A stretch of 64,000 nucleotides of DNA from JAWVFM01 sp963843315. Lineage in GTDB: Bacteria > Actinomycetota > Thermoleophilia > Solirubrobacterales > 70-9. A program made the position numbers and the translations under genes. The stretch covers positions 62,001-126,000 of the forward strand of contig CAWJJU010000006.1 of assembly GCA_963843315.1 (NCBI GenBank), given 5' to 3'. Of the stretch, positions 17,063 through 26,108 are shown piece by piece (the stretch's first letter is position 1; each line of letters starts with the position of its first letter). The notes beneath the pieces were generated by a model, which saw nothing but the letters and a program-made list of their open reading frames with translations, was not told the DNA's origin and ran no database searches.

Positions 17063-19345
17063 TCAGGGCTTCCCGGCCTCGTCGTTGGTGTAGGCCACGT
17101 AGCTGCGGCACGGCTCGCCGCGCAGGCTCGGGCAGGGGGGAAGGTCGGTCGGCGCGGCGCCGCCGGAGACCTTGGGCAGGACCAGGCGCGACGGCATCTG
17201 CTTCGAGTGAGCCAGCGTGACCGTGGCGGTGCCCGCGGGCTGCGTCTCGGCGAAGGCCCACACGGGCTGGTTGCCGCCGGTGGCCGACACGGTCACGCGG
17301 ATGCGCGAGCCCGCCCGGTACATGTGCCCCTCGTAGTAGAGGGGGATCGTGATCTTCGACCACTTGTTGGCCGGCAGCGGCGCGGCGTCACGCTTGCGCA
17401 GGCTCAGCACGGGCTCCAGGAGCGTGCTCTTCTTCGGGTCGAGCTTGCGGGCGCTGGCGCGCAGCCAGCCGCTCTGCACGAGCGTCTCCTTGCCGTCGGG
17501 GCGGACCTCCGAGACGGTCGCCTGGAGGTCGGCGCTCGGCACGCTGGCCTTGACCCAGGCCTGAAGCGAGCCGGCGCCGAGGATCGCGGTGTCCTTGGTC
17601 AGCGGCGCGCTCACGTAGGAGTCGGCGTAGCCCTGGGGATTCTGCTGCCAGTCGTAGTTCGGCGTCGCGGTCCACAGCCCACCCGCGCCCGATCCGGTGT
17701 TGCCGGTGAAGTCGGTGGGCGTCCGCACGGTGGGGTCCCACGTGAACGGCTCGCTGCCGCCGCCGCCGCCGGAGCCCGTCTTCAGCTTGCCGGCGTTGGC
17801 GAGGTACAGGAAGTCGGGCTTGGCGTTGCGCGGCGGGAACGCCGAATAGGTGCGGGTGAAGCCGGGGTTGGGCGCTCCCGCCTGGGAGTCGTCGTCGCCG
17901 GTGTCGAACGGCACCGTCACCTTGGGAATCGCGTTGAAGGCGGAGCGCGCGGCAGACAGGCTGGGCTCGTCCTGGACCGGGTCGTCGGGCAGGTTGACGC
18001 CGTTGACGCCCATCGCGCCCGAGTAGATCACCGGCGCGGCGGCCTTCTGGCCCGCTGACAGCTCGGGTTTCTGCTTCGCCACGAACAGCTGTAGGAAGTC
18101 GTACCAGCGGTTGAACGTGCCGGGGTCGAGCGAGTCGATGTGTAGCCCGTTGGTGAAGGTGAACCACTTGTGGTCCGTTCCGGTGAAGTGGCTGGTCAGC
18201 GCCGGGCAATGGGGGCCCGTCTGCTCGTCGGCGAACTGGCAGGCCATGAACACCGGCGCGTGGATCTTGTGGACGAAGGTGATCGGCGAGAGCGGGTCGG
18301 CGACCTTCGGGCGGTAGTGGTTGTTGTGCCTGATCTTCTGGATCAGGTCCACGGCCTCGGGGTGGAGGGTCTGGTTCGCCGCGCAGGTCGTGTCGCCGTT
18401 GTCGATCTGCGTCTGGGCCCACGATTGGCCCTGCGGGGCGGCCTGCGAGTCGTCGACGCGGTCCTGCGCCCACTGCAGCGCGAAGCCCGTGTTGAGGATC
18501 CCGCCCGGGTAGAGCGTGGTCTGGGAGTTGTCGATGACCGACAGCGGTGCGATCGCCGAGAGGTGAGGTGGGTTGGTGGCGCCGACGAAGAGCTGGCTGA
18601 TGCCGCCGTAGGAGACGCCCATCATCCCGACCTTGTTGTGGAGGACCCATGGCTGGCGGGCGACGGTCTCGATGGCGTCGTAGCCGTCGAGGGCCTGGAG
18701 GCGCTCGAAGTAGTCGAACGAACCGCCCGAGCACCCGGTTCCGCGCATGTTGATGTCGACGACCGCGTAGCCCAGCACCGCGGCCACTGGCTGGATCGAG
18801 CTCTGCGGGCCGCCCTCGGAATCCGGGCGCGCGTAGCCGTAACCCGAGTACTCGATGAGCGTCGGGTATGGGCCATTCGCGACAGGGCCGGGGAGGTGGA
18901 CGTCGATGGCGAGCTTGGTGCCGTCGCGGGTCTTCAGGTACCCATAGCCCCCGGCGGGGAGCGTCTGCTTGTAGACCTTGGTGCTGGGGGGCGCCGGGCG
19001 GTTGCTGTAGACCTTCAATCGGCCCGAGACGAGCCCGAGGCCGCCGGCCTTCACCCGGTATCCGGATCCAGGCTTGACGCGGCGGAAGACCACGCCGCCC
19101 AGCGGGCCCGCGTTCTGGCTGGCGACCGTCTTGCCGTGGCGGTCGACGAGCTTCACCGTGTGCCCGGCCGGGATACCGGTCGCGTAGACCTGCTTCGCGC
19201 TCGCGTGGGCCTTGAAGGGAAGCGGGGTCCCTTGACGGGCGCCGGCAGGAGCCACGAGGACAGCGAACGCCGCGACGACGGCCGCCGCCGCGACCAATGC
19301 CTGTCTCCCCCGCCTGAGGGTGCAGTCTCCGTCCCTGGGACTCAC
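17063..19345 (-). CDS. Secreted CocE/NonD-family hydrolase (X-Pro dipeptidyl-peptidase-like)
   Basis: About 760 aa. The N-terminus has an Arg-rich start, an Ala/Val hydrophobic core and A-P-A-G-A-R, a secretion signal. After a beta-rich domain of about 100 residues comes the S15-type alpha/beta-hydrolase: R-D-G-T-K-L-A-I-D-V-H, D-I-N-M-R-G-T-G-C-S-G-G, and nucleophile elbow G-V-S-Y-G-G near 243-248. The C-terminal jelly-roll (P-L-Y-Y-E-G-H-M-Y-R-A-G-S-R-I-R) is the XPD C-domain. Expected to hydrolyse esters or amides outside the cell; the substrate is not predictable. The start is unsure: GTG 19345 is used, GTG 19354 is an option, and an ATG at 19411 would run into the divergent gene. Confidence 0.88.
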   Translation of the reverse strand: MSPRDGDCTLRRGRQALVAAAAVVAAFAVLVAPAGARQGTPLPFKAHASAKQVYATGIPAGHTVKLVDRHGKTVASQNAGPLGGVVFRRVKPGSGYRVKAGGLGLVSGRLKVYSNRPAPPSTKVYKQTLPAGGYGYLKTRDGTKLAIDVHLPGPVANGPYPTLIEYSGYGYARPDSEGGPQSSIQPVAAVLGYAVVDINMRGTGCSGGSFDYFERLQALDGYDAIETVARQPWVLHNKVGMMGVSYGGISQLFVGATNPPHLSAIAPLSVIDNSQTTLYPGGILNTGFALQWAQDRVDDSQAAPQGQSWAQTQIDNGDTTCAANQTLHPEAVDLIQKIRHNNHYRPKVADPLSPITFVHKIHAPVFMACQFADEQTGPHCPALTSHFTGTDHKWFTFTNGLHIDSLDPGTFNRWYDFLQLFVAKQKPELSAGQKAAAPVIYSGAMGVNGVNLPDDPVQDEPSLSAARSAFNAIPKVTVPFDTGDDDSQAGAPNPGFTRTYSAFPPRNAKPDFLYLANAGKLKTGSGGGGGSEPFTWDPTVRTPTDFTGNTGSGAGGLWTATPNYDWQQNPQGYADSYVSAPLTKDTAILGAGSLQAWVKASVPSADLQATVSEVRPDGKETLVQSGWLRASARKLDPKKSTLLEPVLSLRKRDAAPLPANKWSKITIPLYYEGHMYRAGSRIRVTVSATGGNQPVWAFAETQPAGTATVTLAHSKQMPSRLVLPKVSGGAAPTDLPPCPSLRGEPCRSYVAYTNDEAGKP

Positions 19346-19392
19346 TCCGGGCACTATGGCACTTATTCGACGGCTCGACGTTGAGGCGAGGG

Positions 19393-19398
19393 TAAGGT
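19393..19398 (+). promoter_or_regulatory. Putative -10 box TAAGGT
   Basis: TANNNT box 11 nt before the ATG at 19410; no Shine-Dalgarno is visible between. Confidence 0.35.
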
Positions 19399-19409
19399 GG
19401 GACTCACCC

Positions 19410-19748
19410 ATGGCCTATGACGAGGACCTCGCGAATCGCATCCGCGAGCTGATCGCCGCCGAGGACGGAATCAGCGAGCAGGCGATGTTCGGCGGGCTCG
19501 CGTTCCTGATCGGCGGCTACATGGCGGTGGCGGCGAGCGGGCAGGGCGGCCTGCTGCTGCGGGTGGAGCCCACGCAGACGGACGAGCTGGCCGCGAAGGA
19601 GCACGCGCGCCGGTTCGTGATGCGCGGCAGGGAGATGGTGGGCTGGTTGCGCGTCGACGACGATGGCATCCGCACCAAGCGCCAGCTGAAGGCGTGGGTG
19701 GATCGCGGCGTGAAGTACGCGCGCAGCCTGCCGCCGAAGGAACGCTGA
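19410..19748 (+). CDS. TfoX N-terminal-domain protein
   Basis: A 112-aa single-domain protein. M-F-G-G-L-A-F-L-I-G-G-Y-M-A-V follows a helix at residues 1-25, and the last third has the K-x-x-W-V-D-R-G-V-K-Y-A helix of stand-alone TfoX_N proteins (PF04993). Despite the name, such single-domain proteins are not known competence activators and their function is unclear. The first residues overlap the opposite-strand region upstream of the CocE-family gene. Confidence 0.88.
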   Translation: MAYDEDLANRIRELIAAEDGISEQAMFGGLAFLIGGYMAVAASGQGGLLLRVEPTQTDELAAKEHARRFVMRGREMVGWLRVDDDGIRTKRQLKAWVDRGVKYARSLPPKER

Positions 19749-19758
19749 GCCGCGCCGT

Positions 19759-20958
19759 TCAGCGGTCGGGTAGCAGCGGCATCTCGGGACCGAGCTCCCG
19801 CCCCACCAGCGCGGCGCGGGTGATCGCGGCGATCCCGTAGCGGTCGCGGATCTCGTCGAGCGCGGCGTCGAGAGCGCGCCGGCGATCGCGGCGAAACGGG
19901 AGGCTGAGCTGGACCGCGACGTCGTCGGCCAGGTTGCCGAGGGCGACGCCGATCAGCGTGATCCCGCGGCCGCGGATCATCGGCATCGCACCGCGCAAGA
20001 GCTCTCGCGCGCAGGCGAGGATCACCTGGGTCTGCGCCGTCGCCTCCGGAAGCGTCTCGGAGCGGGTGGCCCGCGAGAAGTCGTTGAAGCGCAACCGCAG
20101 GGTGACCGTGCGGCAGACGCGCCCAGCTGCGCGCAGGCGCCGCGCCACGCGGTCGACGAGCCCGATGAGCGACACCCACAGCTCCGTCGCGGTCTTCGGG
20201 CCGCGGCCGAGGGCCCGCTGCGAGCCGATCGAGCGCCGCCGCGCACGCCCGCGCACCCGACGCGGGTCGCGGTTGCGGGCCAGAGCGTGGAGGTGCCGGC
20301 CGGCCGCGGGCCCGAGGAGCTCGACGAGCTCCGACTCGTCGGCACGCGCGACGTCCGCGACCCGCGCGAGGCCGCGCCCGTGAAGCTTTGCCGCGGTCAC
20401 CCTGCCGACGCCCCAGAGCCTCTCCACGGGCAGGGGGTGGAGGAACTCGAGCTCCTGGCCCGCGGGCACCAGCAGCAGCCCGTCGGGCTTGCCCACGCCG
20501 CTGGCGACCTTCGCGAGGAACTTCGTGGTCGCGATCCCCACCGTGATCGGCAGGCCGACCTGCTCGCGCACCCGGCGGCGAAGGCTCGCGCCGATCTCCT
20601 TCGGTGTGCCCGAGATCCGCTCGAGCCCGTGTACGTCCAGGAACGCTTCGTCGATCGAGAGCGCCTCCACAGTGGGCGCGGTGTCGCGGAACACCTCGAA
20701 CACGGCGCGGCTGGCCTCGCTGTAGGCGGACATGCGTGGCGGCACCACGATCGCGGTGGGGCACAGCCGCCGGGCCTTGCGCCCTCCCATCGCGGTTCGC
20801 ACCCCCGCCGCCTTGGCCTGATACGAGCAGGCGAGCACGACCCCGCCGCCCACGATCACCGGGCGCCCGCGAAGGGCCGGGTGGTCGCGTTGCTCGACCG
20901 AGGCGTAGAAGGCGTCGAGGTCCGCGTGCATGATCGCCGCCGTGGCCGGCACGAACAC
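19759..20958 (-). CDS. dinB: DNA polymerase IV (Y-family)
   Basis: A 399-aa translesion polymerase. Motif H-A-D-L-D-A-F-Y-A-S-V-E-Q (metal Asp and steric-gate Phe/Tyr) begins near residue 11, C-S-Y-Q-A-K-A-A-G-V follows, and the second catalytic motif L-S-I-D-E-A-F-L-D is intact; helix-hairpin-helix segments (L-W-G-V-G-R) follow. A C-terminal little-finger domain ends with V-Q-L-S-L-P-F, a beta-clamp-binding peptide. GTG 20958 is used; ATG 20931 would still keep the catalytic core. Divergent from hutH by 61 nt, with no obvious LexA box seen in between. Confidence 0.93.
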   Translation of the reverse strand: MFVPATAAIMHADLDAFYASVEQRDHPALRGRPVIVGGGVVLACSYQAKAAGVRTAMGGRKARRLCPTAIVVPPRMSAYSEASRAVFEVFRDTAPTVEALSIDEAFLDVHGLERISGTPKEIGASLRRRVREQVGLPITVGIATTKFLAKVASGVGKPDGLLLVPAGQELEFLHPLPVERLWGVGRVTAAKLHGRGLARVADVARADESELVELLGPAAGRHLHALARNRDPRRVRGRARRRSIGSQRALGRGPKTATELWVSLIGLVDRVARRLRAAGRVCRTVTLRLRFNDFSRATRSETLPEATAQTQVILACARELLRGAMPMIRGRGITLIGVALGNLADDVAVQLSLPFRRDRRRALDAALDEIRDRYGIAAITRAALVGRELGPEMPLLPDR

Positions 20959-21005
20959 ATGTTCGCATACGCGGCGGCGCGAGCGAGATCATGCGGCCGG
21001 GTCGT

Positions 21006-21011
21006 TAGGGT
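21006..21011 (+). promoter_or_regulatory. Putative -10 box TAGGGT of the hut operon
   Basis: TANNNT box ending 8 nt before the hutH ATG at 21020, without a Shine-Dalgarno; a leaderless start is likely. No clear HutC palindrome is visible in the 61-nt gap. Confidence 0.45.
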
Positions 21012-21019
21012 CAGCCTCG

Positions 21020-22552
21020 ATGGCGATCGAGCTCGGCGCACACGGGTTGAGGGCCGGAGAGGTGGTCGCCGTGGCTCGCGCGGGCGAACGCGTCGTCCTC
21101 GGCGCCGAGGCGATGGAGGCGATGGAGCGAAGCGCGGCGATCGTCGAGCGCCTCGCCGGCTCCGACGAGGCGGTGTACGGGGTCTCGACCGGGTTCGGCT
21201 CGCTCGCCACCACGCCGATCCCGGCGGACCGCCGCGAAGAGCTTCAGCGCGCGCTGGTGCGCTCGCACGCGGCGGGCATGGGCCTGCCGGTCGAGGCCGA
21301 GGTGGTGCGGGCGATGATGCTGCTGCGCGCGCGCTCGCTGGCGATGGGCCGGTCCGGCGCGCGGCCGCTCCTGGCCAAGCGCCTTCTCGAGCTGCTGAAC
21401 GCCGGCGTCATACCGGCTGTCCCCGAGCACGGGTCGCTCGGTGCCAGCGGCGACCTGGCCCCGCTCGCACACTGCGCCCTGGTCCTGACGGGCGAGGGAG
21501 CCGTCCTCGGCGCCGACGGCCATCCGGCGGATGCGGCCCAGGCCCTCGAGGCTGCGGGCATCGAGCCGGTGGTGCTGAGAGCCAAGGAGGGCCTGGCCCT
21601 GATCAACGGCACCGACGGGATCCTCGGGATGCTCGTCCTGGCCTGCGCCGACCTGCGCTCGCTGCTGCGGGCAGCCGACGTCGCGGCCGCGATGTCCGTC
21701 GAGGCCCTGCTGGGCACCGACCGCGCCTTCGCCGAGGACCTGGTCGGCCTGCGCCCGCAGCCGGGCCAGGCCGTGAGCGCGACGAACATGCGCAGCCTGC
21801 TCGCCGGCTCGCCGATCGTCGCCTCGCACCGCGAGGGCGACCCACGGGTGCAGGACGCCTACTCGCTGCGCTGCGCGCCGCAGGTCCTGGGCGCTGCGCG
21901 CGACGCCCTGGCCTACGCGGAGCAGGCCGCGGACCGCGAGCTGGAGGCCGCGATCGACAATCCCATGGTGCTTGAAGACGGCCGCGTGGAGTCGTGCGGC
22001 AACTTCCACGGTGCTCCCCTCGCCCTGGCGTGCGACCTGCTCGCCATGGCCACCGCCGAGGCCGGCGCGATCGCCGAGCGGCGCACCGACAGGCTGCTCG
22101 ACGCCAGCCGCTCGATGGGGCTGCCGCCGTTCCTGGCGGGCGATCCCGGCGTGGACTCGGGGCTGATGATCGCCCACTACACCCAGGCCGCGATGGTGGC
22201 CGAGAACCGTCGCCTCGCCGTGCCCGCGGGCACCGACTCGCTGCCGACGAGCGCGATGCAGGAGGACCACGTGTCGATGGGCTGGGGCGCCGCGCGCAAG
22301 CTGCGGGCGGCGCTTGCGAACCTCACCCGGATCCTCGCCGTGGAGCTGACCTGCGCCGCCCGCGCCCTGGACCTGCGCGCCCCGCTGGAGCCCGCGGCGG
22401 GAACGGGCGCCGCGCGCGATGCCATTCGCGCCGCGGTGGCCGGCCCAGGCCCCGACCGCTGGCTCGCGCCGGAGCTCGCGCGGGCGGAGGGCCTGGTGGC
22501 GGGCGGGGACGTGGTCACGGCGGTGGAGCAGGCGATCGGAGGACTGCAATGA
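21020..22552 (+). CDS. hutH: Histidine ammonia-lyase
   Basis: First step of histidine breakdown: L-histidine to trans-urocanate plus ammonia. The G-S-L-G-A-S-G-D-L-A-P-L-A-H motif that forms the MIO cofactor is present. With ATG 21020 it lies at Ala142-Ser143-Gly144, the numbering I recall for the Pseudomonas putida enzyme, supporting the start. Y-G-V-S-T-G-F-G-S-L is near 53, and T-D-S-L-P-T-S-A-M-Q-E-D-H-V-S-M-G is the C-terminal active-site loop. Length 510 aa is normal. The stop overlaps the hutU start as ATGA. First gene of a six-gene operon. Confidence 0.96.
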   Translation: MAIELGAHGLRAGEVVAVARAGERVVLGAEAMEAMERSAAIVERLAGSDEAVYGVSTGFGSLATTPIPADRREELQRALVRSHAAGMGLPVEAEVVRAMMLLRARSLAMGRSGARPLLAKRLLELLNAGVIPAVPEHGSLGASGDLAPLAHCALVLTGEGAVLGADGHPADAAQALEAAGIEPVVLRAKEGLALINGTDGILGMLVLACADLRSLLRAADVAAAMSVEALLGTDRAFAEDLVGLRPQPGQAVSATNMRSLLAGSPIVASHREGDPRVQDAYSLRCAPQVLGAARDALAYAEQAADRELEAAIDNPMVLEDGRVESCGNFHGAPLALACDLLAMATAEAGAIAERRTDRLLDASRSMGLPPFLAGDPGVDSGLMIAHYTQAAMVAENRRLAVPAGTDSLPTSAMQEDHVSMGWGAARKLRAALANLTRILAVELTCAARALDLRAPLEPAAGTGAARDAIRAAVAGPGPDRWLAPELARAEGLVAGGDVVTAVEQAIGGLQ

Positions 22553-24204
22553 AGAGGACCATCCGTGCGCCGCGCGGCACGGAGATCTCCTGCCGCTCGT
22601 GGCCGCAGGAGGCCGCGATGCGAATGCTGATGAACAACCTGGACCCCGAGGTCGCCGAACGCCCCGAGGACCTGGTGGTCTACGGCGGCACGGGCCGCGC
22701 GGCCCGCTCGTGGGAGGCCTTCGACGTGATCGTGCGCGAGCTGCGCGCGCTGGCCGACGACGAGACGCTGCTCGTTCAATCGGGCAAGCCGGTGGGCGTG
22801 TTTCGCACGCACGAGTGGTCGCCCCGCGTGCTGATCGCGAACTCGAACCTGGTGCCCGAGTGGGCAACCTGGGAGGAGTTCCGGCGCCTCGAGGAGCTCG
22901 GTCTGACGATGTACGGGCAGATGACCGCGGGATCCTGGATCTACATCGGCAGCCAGGGCATCGTGCAGGGCACCTACGAGTGCTTCGCGGAGATCGCACG
23001 GCGGCGCTTCGGCGGCTCGCTGGCCGGCACCGTCACGTTGACCGCGGGCCTCGGTGGGATGGGCGGCGCCCAGCCGCTCGCGGTGACGATGAACGAGGGC
23101 GTCGCCCTGTGCGTGGAGGTGGACCAGGAGCGCATCCGCCGCCGGCTGGAGACGCGCTATCTCGACGAGCAGGCTGTCGGCCTGGACGACGCAATCGCGC
23201 GGTGCGAGGCGGCGCGAGCCGAGCGCCGGCCGCTGAGCGTGGGCCTCGAGGGCAACGCCGCCGAGGTCCTGCCCGAGCTCCGGCGCCGCGGCTTTGCCGC
23301 CGACGTCGTCACCGACCAGACCTCGGCGCACGACCCGCTGAACGGCTACGTCCCGTCCGGGCTCGACATGGCCGAGGCCGACGAGCTCCGCCAGGCGGAC
23401 CCCGGCGAGTACGTGCGCCGCTCGCGGGCCTCCATCGCGGCCCACTGCTTCGCGATGGTTGCCTACATGGACGGCGGCGCGGAGGTCTTCGACTACGGCA
23501 ACAGCCTGCGCGCGGAGGCGAAGCTCGGCGGCTTCGAGCGCGCGTTCGACTACCCGGGCTTCGTGCCGGCATACGTTCGCCCCCTCTTCTGCGAGGGGAA
23601 GGGGCCGTTTCGCTGGGCCGCCCTGTCCGGAGACCCCGCCGACATCGCGGCCACCGATCGTGCCGTGCTGGAGGAGCTGCCCGGCGACGAGGCGCTCGCG
23701 CGCTGGATCCGCCTGGCCGGTGAGCGGATCGCGTTCCAGGGCCTGCCCTCCCGGATCTGCTGGCTGGGCTATGGCGAGCGTGCCCGCCTGGGGCTTCGCT
23801 TCAACGAGATGGTGCGCTCGGGCGAGGTCTCCGCGCCGATCGTGATCGGCCGCGACCACCTCGACTCGGGGTCGGTCGCCTCGCCATATCGGGAGACCGA
23901 GTCGATGGCCGACGGCTCCGACGCGATCGCCGACTGGCCGCTGCTGAACGCGCTGGTCAACACGGCGTCGGGCGCGTCCTGGGTGTCCATCCACCACGGG
24001 GGTGGGGTCGGCATCGGCCGCTCCATCCACGCCGGCATGGTCTGCGTCGCCGACGGCACGGAGCTGGCCGCCCAGAAGCTCGAGCGGGTCCTGACCGCCG
24101 ATCCCGGGACGGGCGTGATGCGTCACGCGGACGCCGGATACGAGACGGCGCTGGCGGTCGCACGCGAGCGCGGCATACGGGTGCCGATGGCCGAGGACGG
24201 CTAG
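22549..24204 (+). CDS. hutU: Urocanate hydratase
   Basis: Second step: urocanate plus water to 4-imidazolone-5-propionate, using tightly bound NAD+. The 551-aa sequence carries the family hallmarks: N-N-L-D-P-E-V-A-E near the N-terminus, Y-G-G-T-G-R-A-A-R, Q-S-G-K-P-V-G-V-F-R-T-H, T-L-T-A-G-L-G-G-M-G-G-A-Q-P-L-A, D-Q-T-S-A-H-D-P-L-N-G-Y and H-H-G-G-G-V-G-I-G-R-S near the C-terminus. Full length. Starts in the hutH stop (ATGA) and ends 6 nt before the deformylase gene. Confidence 0.97.
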   Translation: MKRTIRAPRGTEISCRSWPQEAAMRMLMNNLDPEVAERPEDLVVYGGTGRAARSWEAFDVIVRELRALADDETLLVQSGKPVGVFRTHEWSPRVLIANSNLVPEWATWEEFRRLEELGLTMYGQMTAGSWIYIGSQGIVQGTYECFAEIARRRFGGSLAGTVTLTAGLGGMGGAQPLAVTMNEGVALCVEVDQERIRRRLETRYLDEQAVGLDDAIARCEAARAERRPLSVGLEGNAAEVLPELRRRGFAADVVTDQTSAHDPLNGYVPSGLDMAEADELRQADPGEYVRRSRASIAAHCFAMVAYMDGGAEVFDYGNSLRAEAKLGGFERAFDYPGFVPAYVRPLFCEGKGPFRWAALSGDPADIAATDRAVLEELPGDEALARWIRLAGERIAFQGLPSRICWLGYGERARLGLRFNEMVRSGEVSAPIVIGRDHLDSGSVASPYRETESMADGSDAIADWPLLNALVNTASGASWVSIHHGGGVGIGRSIHAGMVCVADGTELAAQKLERVLTADPGTGVMRHADAGYETALAVARERGIRVPMAEDG

Positions 24205-24210
24205 CGCGCC

Positions 24211-24783
24211 ATGCGGCGCGAGATCGTCGAGATCGGGCATCCCGTGCTGCGCGAGCGGGCCCGGGAGGTGGAGGCCCCGGAGATCGGCTCGCCCGAGGTG
24301 CAGTCGCTGATCGACGACCTCGTCGAGACCAAGCGCGCCGCCCACGGCGCGGGGCTCGCGGCGAATCAGGTGGGAGCGGCCCTGCGGGTCGCCGTCGTCG
24401 AGGTCGAGCCGGGCAACCCGCGCTATCCCTACAAGCCGCCCGTCGAGCTGACCGTGATGGTCAATCCGGAGCTCGAGCCCGTGGGGGGCGAGACCTTCGA
24501 GGTGAACGAGGGGTGCCTTTCGATTCCGAACCTTCGCGGCAGCGTCCCGCGCCACGCCGAGGTGCGGGTGCGCTACCTCGACCGCGACGGACAGGCGCAC
24601 GACGAGGTGAGGCGCGGCCTCGCGGCGGGAACCTTCCAGCACGAGGTCGATCACCTCGACGGGGTGCTCTTCGTCGACCGCGCCGACCCTCGCTCGCTGG
24701 CCACGTGGGCGGAGTACGAGCGCAACCAGCGCGAGGGCTTCGAGGCCCGCGCCCGCGCCTTCGCCGAGCGGATGGGATCTTGA
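24211..24783 (+). CDS. Peptide-deformylase-family protein in the hut operon; candidate N-formylglutamate deformylase
   Basis: A 190-aa protein with all three peptide-deformylase motifs: G-L-A-A-N-Q-V-G (about 48-55), E-G-C-L-S (Glu100, Cys102) and H-E-V-D-H (His144, His148), so a metal-dependent deformylase is almost certain. By family it would remove formyl groups from nascent proteins. Its position is odd: 6 nt after hutU, with its stop overlapping the hutF start (TTGA), so it is made with the histidine-degradation enzymes. HutF yields N-formyl-L-glutamate, and no HutG-type amidohydrolase is in the operon. I infer that this paralogue may take the HutG role. It could instead be an ordinary Def caught in the operon. 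No fmt or rRNA-modifying gene, the usual def partners, is nearby. Confidence 0.9.
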   Translation: MRREIVEIGHPVLRERAREVEAPEIGSPEVQSLIDDLVETKRAAHGAGLAANQVGAALRVAVVEVEPGNPRYPYKPPVELTVMVNPELEPVGGETFEVNEGCLSIPNLRGSVPRHAEVRVRYLDRDGQAHDEVRRGLAAGTFQHEVDHLDGVLFVDRADPRSLATWAEYERNQREGFEARARAFAERMGS

Positions 24784-26108
24784 GCGCCGCCTGGTGGTGC
24801 GAGCGCGCCTGGCTGGGCGGCGAGGGCGTCGAGCACGGCGTGCTGGTCGAGGCGGACGGCGAGCGGATCGCAGCGGTGAGCGCCGGGGCAGGCTCACCAC
24901 CCGCCGGCGCGACGGCGCTGCGCGGGCTGGTGGTCCCCGGGCTCGCCAACGCCCATTCCCACTCCTTCCAGCGGGCCCTGCGCGGGCGCACGCACTCCGG
25001 GCGCGGGGACTTCTGGGCCTGGCGGGCGACGATGTACGCGCTGGCGCAGCGCGTCGGCCCCGGCGCCTTTCACGCGCTGGCCCGCGCCACCTTCGCCGAG
25101 ATGGCGCTGGCGGGGATCACCTGCGTCGGCGAGTTTCACTACCTGCACCACGGGCCGGGCGGGCGGCCCTACGACGATCCCAACGAGCTCGGCCTCGCGG
25201 TGATGGACGCGGCGGAGGCGGCCGGCATCCGCGTGACGCTCGTCGACGCCTGCTACCTGCATGGCGGGATCGGCGAGGAGCTCGACCCGGCGCAGCGGCG
25301 CTTCGCGGACGCCGACGCCGAAGCGTGGGCGACGCGCGTCGCGGAGCTTCGGCCGGGCCCCGGAGCGCGCATTGGCGCGGCCATCCACAGCGTCCGTGCG
25401 GTCGACCCGGCCTCGGCGGCCACCGTCGCCCGAGCGGCGCGGGGCGGGCCGCTGCACGCGCACCTCTCCGAGCAGCCGGCGGAGAACGCCGCGTGCATCG
25501 AGGCGTACGGGCTCACCCCCGCGGGAGTGCTGGCCGAAGCCGGCGCCGTGGATGAGGCGTTCACGGCGGTCCACGCCACGCACGTGACCGACGACGACCG
25601 GAGGCTGCTGGGCGCGGCGAGCGCGACGTGCTGCCTGTGCCCCTCCACCGAGCGCGACCTCGCCGACGGCATCGGCGCGGCGCGGGCGCTGACCGAGGCG
25701 GGGGCGAGCCTGGCGGTCGGCAGCGACTCCCAAGCGCTCATCGACCTCTTCGAGGAGGCGCGGGCCATCGAGCTCGACGAGCGTCTTGCGACCGGCCGCC
25801 GCGGCAGCCATCGCGCGAGCGAGCTGCTGGAGGCGGCCACCGCGAGCGGGCACGCCTGCCTGGGCTGGCCGGAGGCGGGCCGCATCGAGCCGGGCGCGCC
25901 CTGCGACCTGGTGGCCGTGGACCTGGATTCGCCGCGGCTCGCCGGCACCGATGACGAGGACCTGGTCGCGGCCGTGGTCTTCGCCTGCCAGGCGGCGGAC
26001 GTGACCGACGTGGTGGCGAGCGGGCGTGAGATCGTCCGCGACGGCATGCACGCAGAGATCGACGTTCCCGCCGAGCTTCGCCACGCGATCGCGGGCGCAT
26101 GGGCATGA
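24780..26108 (+). CDS. hutF: Formimidoylglutamate deiminase
   Basis: Converts N-formimino-L-glutamate to N-formyl-L-glutamate plus ammonia. A 442-aa amidohydrolase-superfamily enzyme: metal motif N-A-H-S-H-S-F-Q-R-A-L-R-G near residue 57, then H-A-H-L-S-E-Q-P-A-E-N, H-A-T-H-V-T and V-G-S-D-S-Q. The Ser-Phe-Gln-Arg-Ala sequence after the metal histidines separates HutF from HutI and from Trz/Atz hydrolases. It starts with TTG inside the deformylase stop (TTGA), suggesting coupled translation, and ends in an ATGA overlap with hutI. Its presence means that the five-step route via formylglutamate is used, which needs a deformylase as last enzyme. Confidence 0.92.
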   Translation: MSAAWWCERAWLGGEGVEHGVLVEADGERIAAVSAGAGSPPAGATALRGLVVPGLANAHSHSFQRALRGRTHSGRGDFWAWRATMYALAQRVGPGAFHALARATFAEMALAGITCVGEFHYLHHGPGGRPYDDPNELGLAVMDAAEAAGIRVTLVDACYLHGGIGEELDPAQRRFADADAEAWATRVAELRPGPGARIGAAIHSVRAVDPASAATVARAARGGPLHAHLSEQPAENAACIEAYGLTPAGVLAEAGAVDEAFTAVHATHVTDDDRRLLGAASATCCLCPSTERDLADGIGAARALTEAGASLAVGSDSQALIDLFEEARAIELDERLATGRRGSHRASELLEAATASGHACLGWPEAGRIEPGAPCDLVAVDLDSPRLAGTDDEDLVAAVVFACQAADVTDVVASGREIVRDGMHAEIDVPAELRHAIAGAWA